The position numbers and the translations under genes are program-made. Shown in pieces: positions 17,145 through 23,319 of a stretch of 64,000 nucleotides of DNA. The DNA lies in NCBI GenBank assembly GCA_016703945.1, contig JADJBC010000002.1:1-64000 (forward strand). Reading direction: 5' to 3'. The number at the start of each line of letters is the position of its first letter. Positions within the stretch are counted from its first letter, which is position 1. Source of the stretch: Candidatus Aalborgicola danicus (GTDB taxonomy: Bacteria; Pseudomonadota; Gammaproteobacteria; Burkholderiales; Burkholderiaceae_C). Below the pieces are notes generated by a model, which was given only the letters and a program-made list of their open reading frames with translations, made no database searches and was not told where the DNA came from.

Positions 17145-18482
17145 TCAGGCAGCCTGCGAAATGACCGTACGTTCAATCAAGCGATCATCGCCCAGCACAA
17201 TCATTGCAAACAGCAGTTCATCCAGATTGGCCGCCCGAGATGTCTTGCGCTCCAACAAAGGTGTGCAGCCCGGGTTTAAGACCACGAAATCGGCCTCACA
17301 GCCGGGCAGCAAATTGCCCACGGCTGCCGATCCATGGGTGCCGTCCAGGCCCAAAGCCCGTGCCGCACCCGCCGTGTGTTGCCACCACAAATGCTGAGGA
17401 TTCAGCGACAAGCCCTGCTTGGTCTGCCCTTCCCTCCCTACATAGTAGGCACCGAGCATGGTATGAAAGGGGCTGAAAGACGTGCCGCCGCCCACGTCGC
17501 TGGCCAGTCCGTACCGAAACCCCACCCGGTCAGCCCCCGCATAGTCAAAGAAACCACTGCCCAGAAACAGATTGCTGGTCGGGCTGATGGCTGCCGCCGC
17601 ACCTGTTTCACGCATCAAGTCGCGGTCGTTGTCGTCAAAGTGGATGCAGTGCGCATAGATGGCGCGATGTCGCATCAGGCCAAAATCGTCGTAAGTGGCC
17701 AGGTAGCTGCGCGACTGAGGGAACAACTCTCGAGCCCAGGCAATTTCGTCTTTATTTTCGGCGACATGGGACTGAATCCATACGTCGGGATACTGTTTCG
17801 CCAATTCTCCTGCGCCACGCAACTGGGCATCCGTGCAGGTGGGTGCAAAACGGGGCGTGATGGCGTAGCCCAAACGGTCCTTGCCATGCCAACGCTGGAT
17901 CAGCGCCTCGGTATCTCTCAGACTTTGCTCGGTGCCAGTAACCCGGCCATCACTGGAAGCACGGTTCAGCAAATCAGCGGGTGCGTTACGGTCCATCAAA
18001 CACAGGCCGGTGATCAGGCGCATACGCCGCAATCGCGCTTCGGCGAACAGGGCGTCGACAGATTCGGTGTGCGAAGTGGCAAAAGTCAACGCGGTTGTGA
18101 CTCCGTTGCGTAGCAGTTCCGCTATAAAAAACGTAGCTGCTTGCGCACTGTATTCGTGGGCTGCAAAGCGTTTTTCTTCAGGAAACGTATGGTTTTCCAG
18201 CCATGGCAACAACCCGTCGGCCGGTGACCCAATGACGTTGGCCTGTGGGTAGTGAATGTGCAGGTCAACAAACCCAGGGGCGATGATGCGCCCGGGAAAG
18301 TGCTCCACCGCCACCCCGGGGTATTGGTGAACCACCGCACTGTATGCACCGATCGCCTGCACCACCTGAACGCCCGATGCATTGGGGCCAACAACCAACA
18401 GGCCGTCTTCCTCGAACAAAGCGCGAACCGGCCCCTCGCTGTGCGGGGCAAACCAGAGTAAGGAGGCGCGGTAGGCTTTCAT
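17145..18482 (-). CDS. guaD: Guanine deaminase
   Basis: Guanine deaminase hydrolyses guanine to xanthine and ammonia, feeding xanthine dehydrogenase. The 445-residue amidohydrolase has the zinc-site motifs GFVDLHIHYPQ (about residue 75), WIQSHVAEN, YAHCIHFDD and GLASDVGGGTSFS. Its length matches bacterial GuaD. The start codon overlaps the stop of the upstream GNAT gene (ATGA), so the two are translationally coupled. xdhA/xdhB lie 12 kb away and xdhC at 56 kb, which gives a purine catabolic context. A copy of the dispersed repeat is embedded at 18121-18170. Confidence 0.93.
   Translation of the reverse strand: MKAYRASLLWFAPHSEGPVRALFEEDGLLVVGPNASGVQVVQAIGAYSAVVHQYPGVAVEHFPGRIIAPGFVDLHIHYPQANVIGSPADGLLPWLENHTFPEEKRFAAHEYSAQAATFFIAELLRNGVTTALTFATSHTESVDALFAEARLRRMRLITGLCLMDRNAPADLLNRASSDGRVTGTEQSLRDTEALIQRWHGKDRLGYAITPRFAPTCTDAQLRGAGELAKQYPDVWIQSHVAENKDEIAWARELFPQSRSYLATYDDFGLMRHRAIYAHCIHFDDNDRDLMRETGAAAAISPTSNLFLGSGFFDYAGADRVGFRYGLASDVGGGTSFSPFHTMLGAYYVGREGQTKQGLSLNPQHLWWQHTAGAARALGLDGTHGSAAVGNLLPGCEADFVVLNPGCTPLLERKTSRAANLDELLFAMIVLGDDRLIERTVISQAA
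18121..18170 (+). repeat. Copy of dispersed short repeat inside guaD
   Basis: GCTATAAAAAACGTAGCTGC and TTGCGCACTGTATTCGTGGG match the family core (GTAGCTGCTTGCGC, then TATTC-CG-GGGCT). It keeps the guaD frame on the other strand. Confidence 0.65.
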
Positions 18483-19051
18483 TGGACGCAGGAAGTTTGC
18501 CTGGCTTTCCAGTCACTCTGCAGCAAACCATACAAGGCTGTGTCCGACACCACACCGTCAACGATCCAGCGTTCCCGCAAAAAACCTTCGCGTGTGAACC
18601 CCAGTCGCTCCAGGCTTTTTGCCGACGCGTGGTTGCGCGGGTCGATATCGGCCTCAACGCGATTGAGCTTCATCTCAGAAAAACCATAATCCAACAGGGC
18701 GGTCAGGGCTTCGTTCATGTAGCCCTTGCCCCAGGCCGCGGACGCCAAACCGTAACCCACCTCGGCGCGGCGGCAGGTTGAGCTGATGCTGAACAAAGTG
18801 CAGGTGCCAATCAACGTCTGGTCATCCACGTGCTCAAGGCCAAAACGCAGGTACTCGCCAGCGGGCATGGCATTAAGGTCACGCGCGATCATGGCGTGCG
18901 CTTCGTCGATCGTGGGCCACGGCGGAGTACTCCAGTAGCGCATCACCTCGGCATCCGAGAACATGTCAAACAGTCCCTGTGCATCTTCCGCACGCAACGG
19001 GCGCAGCAATAGCCGTGGAGTGTGAAGAGAAAGTTGATCAAATGTTTGCAT
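18479..19051 (-). CDS. GNAT family N-acetyltransferase (RimJ/RimL type)
   Basis: The 190-residue protein is a GCN5-related acetyltransferase of the RimJ/RimL branch. It opens with SLHTPRLLLRPLRAEDAQGL, has the acetyl-CoA region EVGYGLASAAWGKGYMNEAL and ends with NHASAKSLERLGFTREGFLR. It would transfer acetyl from acetyl-CoA to a protein N-terminus or small amine. CAGGATG lies just before the ATG. Its stop overlaps the guaD start, so it belongs to the guaD transcript. Its start lies only 23 bases after the last core site of the cassette cluster, so the array was inserted directly upstream, or this gene was itself once a cassette. Confidence 0.88.
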   Translation of the reverse strand: MQTFDQLSLHTPRLLLRPLRAEDAQGLFDMFSDAEVMRYWSTPPWPTIDEAHAMIARDLNAMPAGEYLRFGLEHVDDQTLIGTCTLFSISSTCRRAEVGYGLASAAWGKGYMNEALTALLDYGFSEMKLNRVEADIDPRNHASAKSLERLGFTREGFLRERWIVDGVVSDTALYGLLQSDWKARQTSCVQ

Positions 19052-19073
19052 GGCATCCTGTCAATTCATTGGC

Positions 19074-19204
19074 GCTCAACAACGATGCGTCGATTTGGAC
19101 GCGGGTCGTCGCGCGCGCTTGAGTGTTGGCGCTGCCCTTTAGCCCGCTGCGCCCGAAACCACGCGAAATTTCAGCCGCCAAAGTGTTGGCTCCTATGGTT
19201 GGAC
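19074..19204 (-). repeat. attC-like site 1 (integron recombination site)
   Basis: On the minus strand GTCCAAC (plus 19198-19204) opens and GTTGAGC (plus 19074-19080) closes a 131-base stretch. Both fit RYYYAAC and GTTRRRY. Inner pairing is imperfect and the length is at the upper end for attC, so this is the weaker of the predicted sites. It overlaps the last codons of the DUF4160-like gene. Confidence 0.4.
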
Positions 19205-19335
19205 AGAACCACTTGAGGTGTGAGCCGGAGCTTTGCTTCGCCGCAAGCATGCGCAACCCGCACATGAATACGTGCCTCATCTCGAGAAAATAAAAAGCGA
19301 CGAAACTGGCCGTCACGAACAATGCTAGGTGCCAT
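19171..19335 (-). CDS. Truncated DUF4160-like small protein
   Basis: This 54-residue frame starts MAPSIVRDGQFRRFLFSRDE and continues ARIHVRVAHACGEAKLRL. It follows the DUF4160 pattern: an N-terminal strand, an FxxFSxDExxxHVHV-like segment and a GEAKxxL segment. DUF4160 proteins are usually about 80 residues and often sit beside DUF2442 genes in toxin-antitoxin-like pairs; the function is not established. Here the usual C-terminal helix is missing and the last dozen residues (LSNHRSQHFGG) are read from the attC-like site. The ATG is 32 bases after the preceding core site, as in gene cassettes. It may be a working short version or a broken gene. Confidence 0.6.
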   Translation of the reverse strand: MAPSIVRDGQFRRFLFSRDEARIHVRVAHACGEAKLRLTPQVVLSNHRSQHFGG

Positions 19336-19366
19336 GCCGGTACTGTAACCAACTAATTCACGAGCA

Positions 19367-19464
19367 GACTAACGTAGATTTCAGCGGTGCGCGGTGCCCG
19401 CGCGCATCCGTTTAGGCCCAGACGGCGGCATGCACCGCTATTTCCGGTTGACTGATGGTTAGGC
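19367..19464 (-). repeat. attC-like site 2
   Basis: On the minus strand GCCTAAC (plus 19458-19464) opens and GTTAGTC (plus 19367-19373) closes a 98-base imperfect palindrome. Inside, AGCGGTGC (19383-19390) pairs perfectly with GCACCGCT (19432-19439). The stop codon of the upstream GNAT cassette gene is the TAA of the opening core. One core base departs from consensus. Confidence 0.7.
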
Positions 19465-19977
19465 AGCGCTCGACGCCAACCACTCAAAGACCAGCGTGGC
19501 AGTACCGTCGTCTTCCGTTCTGTGCTGCACGACTCTGGCCCCTGCCTTGAGCAAAGTCCTCTGGGAGACGAGGTTCTCGGGATAGACCGTGGCGATGATG
19601 CGCCCCAGGCCATGTTCTTCGTACCCGTACTGAAGAAGTGCCGGAACGACCTCGCTTGCCAACCCCTTTGCCCAGTGCTCCCGAAGAAAAGCGTACTTGA
19701 TTTCAGCCTCTGGCTGGCCTCCCGGGTGAATGAGTCCGCAGCAGCCCACCATAAGACCCGTTGCTGGGTCATCAAGCGCAAACATCCCGTAACCTCGGGT
19801 CTGATAGTTGGCCTCTGTCACTGCAAACCACGTCTCGCAGGCCTCGCGTGTGATCGGCCTACCCTCGCCAACCCATTGCATTGCCACAGGGTCCGAGTAG
19901 ATCGCATAGACGGCATTGAAGTCCGCGCGCGTCCAACGACGACAGCGCAGGCGTTTGGTCTGAAAGAGAAAGGACAT
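19459..19977 (-). CDS. GNAT family N-acetyltransferase (cassette gene)
   Basis: The 172-residue protein is a second RimJ/RimL-type acetyltransferase: MSFLFQTKRLRCRRWTRADF at the N-terminus, EIKYAFLREHWAKGLASEVV for acetyl-CoA binding and VSQRTLLKAGARVVQHRT near the end. Acetyltransferases are among the commonest integron cassette cargo. The ATG at 19975-19977 lies 20 bases after the GTTAGGC core at 19998-20004 (minus), and the stop codon is formed by the core of the next attC-like site. The gene therefore fills its cassette from end to end. The substrate is unknown. Confidence 0.88.
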   Translation of the reverse strand: MSFLFQTKRLRCRRWTRADFNAVYAIYSDPVAMQWVGEGRPITREACETWFAVTEANYQTRGYGMFALDDPATGLMVGCCGLIHPGGQPEAEIKYAFLREHWAKGLASEVVPALLQYGYEEHGLGRIIATVYPENLVSQRTLLKAGARVVQHRTEDDGTATLVFEWLASSAA

Positions 19978-19997
19978 AGGGCGCGGTGGTTTGCCCT

Positions 19998-20004
19998 GCC
20001 TAAC
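19998..20004 (-). repeat. attC core (GTTAGGC) in front of the GNAT cassette
   Basis: GCCTAAC on the plus strand reads GTTAGGC on the minus strand, a perfect GTTRRRY core, 20 bases before the GNAT start. The other end of this attC is not clear. A GTTGC/GCAAC hairpin at about 20053-20070 and a GTTGGAA near 20139 are candidates, but the resulting site would be long. Confidence 0.5.
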
Positions 20005-20349
20005 GAATGAAAGGTACTTCCCCGTCCCAAGCGAGCCGCGCCCCATCAGGGTTGCGGTTTACGGCAACTGAGTGCCAACATGGAGAGGCGAATCTTTTCA
20101 TCAACTCACTTGAGAGGGAAGATCAAGGCTATCGTAACCGTTGGAATAGACTCCGCCAAGAACGAGCGCCACTTGGTACGGGAGCGCCAGGTGTCGACTT
20201 CGCCTGCGGATAGAAGGGCATATTGATGCTGTACCGTCCTACCGTGGCCCGCGTCGGTTTGGACTGAGACCGTCCGTCATGCTCCTCAAGCCAAGAGAAC
20301 GAAATCGGAGCCGCCCGAGGTGCAATGCACAGATGAAGGCCCACTAACG
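20005..20349. other. Cassette region without a supported gene
   Basis: These 345 bases follow the small secreted-protein gene on the minus strand. Open frames exist on both strands, but none has a recognisable start, motif or composition. The stretch must include the attC of that cassette; a GTTGC/GCAAC hairpin and GTTGGAA are the only attC-like traces I see. Confidence 0.4.
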
Positions 20350-20628
20350 CTACTGTGTTGTAACGAGCTTTCCGATGGCCGCCCACGACTCACATTCACT
20401 CACGCCACGAGCACGATTGTCTTTGACGATCTTTTCCGCCTTTTCTATGACTTCGCGGGCGCTCTGCTTATCCCGGTCTGTCTTCATTGGCGCGGACTTC
20501 ATAGCCTGCAGCATTCCCGCAACCATTTCCTTGCATTGGCTTTCGGTCGGAGCCTTCTGTTGACCGGCCACCGATACCGAGAGGCATAGGCTTATCAGAA
20601 TTATTATGAGCTTAGTTGATTGGATCAT
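20350..20628 (-). CDS. Small exported protein of unknown function (cassette gene)
   Basis: The 92-residue product has a clear signal peptide (TKLIIILISLCLSVSVAG, cleavage near residue 22) and a mature part of about 70 residues, mostly helical and charged, with two cysteines (ESQCKEMVAGML and GVSECESWAAIG) that could form a disulfide in the periplasm. GCGAGG lies five bases before the ATG. The start is 42 bases after the GTTAGGC core at 20670-20676, as expected for a gene cassette. I recognise no family; small secreted proteins with paired Cys are common in cassette collections. Confidence 0.72.
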   Translation of the reverse strand: MIQSTKLIIILISLCLSVSVAGQQKAPTESQCKEMVAGMLQAMKSAPMKTDRDKQSAREVIEKAEKIVKDNRARGVSECESWAAIGKLVTTQ

Positions 20629-20669
20629 AGGAGCCTCGCCCTCAGGTTGGTGGTGGTGGAAATGGTGCG

Positions 20670-20733
20670 GCCTAACGTCGAAGTCAAGCCTCGGCGCGCT
20701 TGCGCGTTGTCGTTCTTGGACGCGCAGTTAAAT
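20670..20733 (-). repeat. attC-like site 4
   Basis: On the minus strand ATTTAAC (plus 20727-20733) opens and GTTAGGC (plus 20670-20676) closes a 64-base site. Both cores fit the consensus exactly. The interior holds GCGC-AA-GCGC at the tip and the GGCTTGACTTCGAC arm typical of classic attC sites. The last 15 codons of brnA are read from it. Confidence 0.72.
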
Positions 20734-20983
20734 TTCGTTCCACTTCCATGCGAAGCGCTGCATTGATCCGTGACTGATAGCCAGCCCCTTTCGACTTGAA
20801 GAACTCCAAAACGTCCGCATCCAAACGAACAGAGGTGAGTACCTTCGTGGGCGTAGCTTGCGGCCCACGTCCGCGCTTCAGCACTGGCGCACCCAGCATG
20901 TCTTCAGTCCATGCAGGATTGTCTGGGTCGTTGACCTTAGCCGAGGTTTTCTTTGGCAACTTGGCGGTAGTAGCGAGCTTCAT
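20684..20983 (-). CDS. brnA: BrnA-type antitoxin (cassette gene)
   Basis: The 99-residue protein matches BrnA antitoxins of type II BrnT/BrnA pairs. It has an acidic/aromatic N-terminal part that wraps the toxin (DPDNPAWTEDMLGAPVLKRG) and a C-terminal ribbon-helix-helix DNA-binding part (VLTSVRLDADVLEFFKSKGA, then YQSRINAALRMEVERN). It neutralises BrnT and normally represses its own promoter. It overlaps brnT by 47 bases. The last 15 residues (from TARPRTTTRKRAEA on) are encoded by the attC-like site, so the natural C-terminus has been replaced or extended by cassette sequence. Confidence 0.9.
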   Translation of the reverse strand: MKLATTAKLPKKTSAKVNDPDNPAWTEDMLGAPVLKRGRGPQATPTKVLTSVRLDADVLEFFKSKGAGYQSRINAALRMEVERNLTARPRTTTRKRAEA

Positions 20984-21218
20984 GTTTTTCTGCCTTTCGC
21001 AGCGATATCACGTGAGGCCCTTTCGGGCGCTCGGTGTAAACCATCACAACCACATCTGACTCCAGAAGACCGAAACAGACCAAGCGCTCTTCGCCGTAGT
21101 CTTGCCGTTTGTCTTCGCGGGTCACTGTGAAGTGGTCCCAGATTGCATCGCATCCAACGAAGTCAAGCCCGTGATTCTTGATGTTCAGCTTGCGCTTTGG
21201 TTCGTCCCATGTGGGCAT
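20937..21218 (-). CDS. brnT: BrnT-type ribonuclease toxin (cassette gene)
   Basis: The 93-residue protein is a BrnT toxin, a small RelE-like ribonuclease that blocks translation when free of BrnA. The family marks are WDEPKRKLNIKNHGLDFV at the N-terminus, then the fold segment YGEERLVCFGLLESDVVVMV, and the C-terminal VISLRKAEKHEARYY with the conserved R, K and E residues. It comes first in the pair, as usual. The ATG lies 40 bases after the GTTAAAT core at 21258-21264 (minus). Toxin-antitoxin pairs are typical stabilising cargo of cassette arrays. Confidence 0.92.
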   Translation of the reverse strand: MPTWDEPKRKLNIKNHGLDFVGCDAIWDHFTVTREDKRQDYGEERLVCFGLLESDVVVMVYTERPKGPHVISLRKAEKHEARYYRQVAKENLG

Positions 21219-21257
21219 ACTTAATTGTATCTACAAACTACTGTGCCGCAAGGTGAA

Positions 21258-21342
21258 ATTTAACGTAGAGATGACCAGACCACAACCATGCGGCTAAGCC
21301 GCCTTCTGCTGTTGTGGGTCCGAGTCGATTGGCATGTTAAGG
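21258..21342 (-). repeat. attC-like site 5
   Basis: On the minus strand CCTTAAC (plus 21336-21342) opens and GTTAAAT (plus 21258-21264) closes an 85-base imperfect palindrome. GACCACAAC pairs with GTTGTGGGTC with one bulge, around an inner GCGGCT/AGCCGC hairpin. The opening core departs from RYYYAAC at its first base. Confidence 0.6.
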
Positions 21343-21405
21343 CTTCGTAGTGGCGAGCTTTTCGGTGAGTCGCATAATCGTAGAGCACAAAGTGTTGGCG
21401 CCGAC

Positions 21406-21801
21406 CTAAAACTCTTGATGCTGGGGTAGACCGTCAGCAATGATCTCCCAAGGCGCCTTTGAACCTACAAAGATATGTGCACTGGGAAGAAGGGTTGGGG
21501 CCTCCGACAAGGCGCCAAGTGTGACGTGAACAAATTTGCCTTCGCTAACGACCGAGAACAGAAGGCTTCCGCAGTGACCACACCGCACGTCGTGGTTCTC
21601 ACCTTCGCCATATCTGAGGATTGAGTTCGTGCCATCAACAATTGAGATCTTCGCAGACTCTATTCCTGCAAAGGGCTTGTTCGCTGCGCCAGTAGCCCGA
21701 CGGCACTGAGAGCAGTGGCAGACAAGCGAGTAACGAAAGTCGTCCTCGACTTGAAACTTCACTGTCTCGCAGAGACACTTTCCGGTGAGTATTCTGGGCA
21801 T
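21406..21801 (-). CDS. GFA family (glutathione-dependent formaldehyde-activating-like) protein (cassette gene)
   Basis: The 131-residue protein has the zinc-binding GFA/CENP-V fold. The Cys motifs are TGKCLCETVKF, VCHCSQCRRATG and VRCGHCGSLLF, and the C-terminal SAHIFVGSKAPWEIIADGLP is typical. Gfa was described as speeding S-hydroxymethylglutathione formation, but most family members have no proven reaction. GFA genes are frequent in environmental gene cassettes. About 60 bases separate its stop from the next attC-like site, and its start follows the stop of the unknown gene upstream by about 60 bases. Confidence 0.9.
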   Translation of the reverse strand: MPRILTGKCLCETVKFQVEDDFRYSLVCHCSQCRRATGAANKPFAGIESAKISIVDGTNSILRYGEGENHDVRCGHCGSLLFSVVSEGKFVHVTLGALSEAPTLLPSAHIFVGSKAPWEIIADGLPQHQEF

Positions 21802-21861
21802 GCTGAAGGGCTTGCTGGTGGCCTGTCGTTGGCAGTCAGCTTGAGCAGGTGGTTCAAGTGG

Positions 21862-22347
21862 TTAGAGCTCCGGCGGCGGCGCACGCCTCAAACGCCATTT
21901 GACTCGTTCGACAACAGAGTACCTTTTCGACGAAGAACCACTCAAGATGCGACCTGCAACGATACCCATAGTGTCCTGGTAGACCCGAAGACGCATCGCA
22001 TCTTGGAAACTCTCTTCCGAGAACGATCTGAACGGGACATAGCACTGAACCATCTCGGCCTTGATCTGGACAAAGTAGTCTGCGAAAGGAAGTTGATTCA
22101 AGTGTCTGGTTCGGTTGGCCCCAAAAAAGTGCCATAGACCATCATGGATGCTCGTCGGCAAAGCTTCGGTTTCAAACGGTCCGTGTCGAAGATAGATGGG
22201 CTTACCAACCGCGTACTCGCTATCCGAATGCCGGCAACAGATTCGGTTGACGGTTCGGAAAAACTCGGTGCTCAACTTTGCTTGGGTATATGCATAAGCA
22301 TATTCGACACAAACGTCGACGTACGGGGTATGGGATTCGAAGTTCAC
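21862..22347 (-). CDS. Unknown 161-residue protein (cassette gene)
   Basis: The product starts at a GTG (MNFESHTPYVDVCVEYAYAY) 24 bases after a core-like GTTAGAG at 22371-22377. It has no signal peptide and no motif I recognise; the middle (SIHDGLWHFFGANRTRHLNQ) is aromatic and His-rich. The last residues (WRLRRAPPPEL) are read through GC-rich palindromic sequence, and the stop codon lies inside a second core-like CTCTAAC (plus 21861-21867). The closing half of that attC is not visible: a CTTGA/TTCAAG pair at about 21840-21858 is present, but no GTTRRRY follows before the GFA gene. Context and codon continuity support a real cassette gene. Confidence 0.55.
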   Translation of the reverse strand: MNFESHTPYVDVCVEYAYAYTQAKLSTEFFRTVNRICCRHSDSEYAVGKPIYLRHGPFETEALPTSIHDGLWHFFGANRTRHLNQLPFADYFVQIKAEMVQCYVPFRSFSEESFQDAMRLRVYQDTMGIVAGRILSGSSSKRYSVVERVKWRLRRAPPPEL

Positions 22348-22370
22348 AACACTCGGTCAGGTGTGAGCGC

Positions 22371-22471
22371 TCTAACGTCGGCGACGATTGGGCGACAACG
22401 GCGCGGCCACCGTCGAAGAATCACAGAAGCGCTGGCCGCCGTTGGCGGTCCAATCGATCAACCCATTAGAC
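22371..22471 (-). repeat. attC-like site 7
   Basis: On the minus strand GTCTAAT (plus 22465-22471) opens and GTTAGAG (plus 22371-22377) closes a 101-base imperfect palindrome. CGATTGG at 22385-22391 pairs with CCAATCG at 22450-22456, and CAACGGCGCGGCCA pairs closely with TGGCCGCCGTTG further in. Each core differs from consensus by one base. Confidence 0.65.
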
Positions 22472-22477
22472 GTCACT

Positions 22478-22754
22478 GGTACTAACCTCCATTTCGGAAG
22501 GGTGGAGACCAAGCGAGTGTGAAGAAGCTTGGTCGTCTGATTTATGCCGACAGCGTGATTTTCGCTTGAAACTACCCTGTAGGCTCCATCCCCTCCGCAA
22601 CTCTGCGAAGCCGCGACGAAGCACCTCGGCGATTCAGAAGTGCATTTGACCGTTTTGACCGAAGTGCCCTCTGAGGCCTCGAACTCCTTCACCGATGACG
22701 CGGCGAAGGACTCCGACAAAAATGTCAAAAAGGCATGGAAAAAATATCATTCGT
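22478..22754. other. Cassette region without a supported gene
   Basis: These bases lie between attC-like site 7 and the 56-residue gene. A minus-strand frame of 118 codons (TTG start at 22728, ending inside the attC) is open, but it has no ribosome site or recognisable motif, so I do not call it. Confidence 0.4.
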
Positions 22755-22772
22755 CCTTTTGGCACCAAAAGG
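22755..22772. terminator. Possible hairpin terminator after the 56-residue gene
   Basis: CCTTTTGG-CA-CCAAAAGG is a perfect eight-base stem nine bases after the stop of the small gene (minus strand). A T-run follows only after about a dozen bases, so termination is uncertain. Confidence 0.35.
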
Positions 22773-22780
22773 AAATTCGG

Positions 22781-22951
22781 CTATTCAATATAAACGACCT
22801 TCTCGGGCGGGGAGCGCAAGTCTGGGGATTCCATGTTACCAACATATGCGCGAGGCCCGACCGGACTTCGTTCCCGCACCCAGACTTGAAGGTCCCCATC
22901 ATGTGCCGCGCGAAGTTGCTGTAACTCCGCTATGAATTCGTTGAGAGTCAT
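22781..22951 (-). CDS. Small 56-residue protein (cassette gene)
   Basis: A strong ribosome site (GAGGAAGG, seven bases before the ATG at 22949-22951) opens a 56-codon frame. The product begins MTLNEFIAELQQLRAAHDGD and continues LQVWVRERSPVGPRAYVGNM. The N-terminal helix followed by a short strand resembles small accessory proteins of phages and cassettes, but I cannot name a family. It is acidic and soluble, without signal or membrane segment. Its place just after a degenerate attC-like site, and the same strand as the other cassette genes, make it the first cassette gene of the cluster. Confidence 0.65.
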   Translation of the reverse strand: MTLNEFIAELQQLRAAHDGDLQVWVRERSPVGPRAYVGNMESPDLRSPPEKVVYIE

Positions 22952-22976
22952 CGATGTACCTTCCTCGAACTATGAG

Positions 22977-23025
22977 GGCAAACGTGATGTAGCCGAGCGC
23001 CTACCTTGGCGTTCCCAAGTTAGAC
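22977..23025 (-). repeat. Degenerate attC-like site at the outer end of the cluster
   Basis: On the minus strand GTCTAAC (plus 23019-23025) is a perfect opening core. GTTTGCC (plus 22977-22983) would be a poor closing core 49 bases on, and a CTTGG/CCAAG hairpin lies inside. It marks the likely upstream end of the cluster. Confidence 0.35.
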
Positions 23026-23264
23026 GGCGAAACAAGTCGGGCGAACGAACTTGATCGAAACAGAGGCAAGGGCGCAACGCCGCTTGCAGTCTGCGAGTAG
23101 ATTGCCTGTGCCAGATGAAACCAAAGTGTTCATGAAGTCCCCCAAACCTGTTTCCTGTATCCCCCAGCCACTCCCCTTCTTTAATATTATGCCGGAGGTC
23201 CCACGGTACGAGCACTATTGCTTGCGCGCCGAAGAGACCTGCCCGTATTGGGTGAAATTACTTT
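23026..23264. other. Boundary region between cassette cluster and adenine deaminase
   Basis: I see no supported gene. A GTG-started minus-strand frame of 81 codons ends inside the degenerate attC-like site but has no ribosome site or recognisable motif. No integrase gene or attI site is visible between the cluster and the flanking chromosomal gene. Confidence 0.4.
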
Positions 23265-23305
23265 TTGCTATCAATTAAATAGCTGCTTACGCTTATTCCA
23301 CGTTG
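23265..23305 (+). repeat. Copy of dispersed short repeat
   Basis: TTGCTATCAATTAAATAGCT continues with GCTTACGCTTATTCCACG, a clear family copy. It lies just beyond the 3' end of the adenine deaminase gene, at the edge of the cassette cluster. Confidence 0.8.
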
Positions 23306-23319
23306 GCAAAATGCCATTT

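Noticed and set aside
22372..22728. Minus-strand frame of 118 codons in the cassette cluster
   Set aside because: TTG start without a ribosome site, no recognisable motif, and its end is inside the attC palindrome. Possible but not supported.
22640..22924. Plus-strand frame of 94 codons
   Set aside because: Antisense to the 56-residue gene, which has a strong ribosome site; no recognisable features.
22970..23215. Minus-strand frame of 81 codons at the outer edge of the cluster
   Set aside because: GTG start without a ribosome site and unnatural composition; it runs into the degenerate attC-like site.
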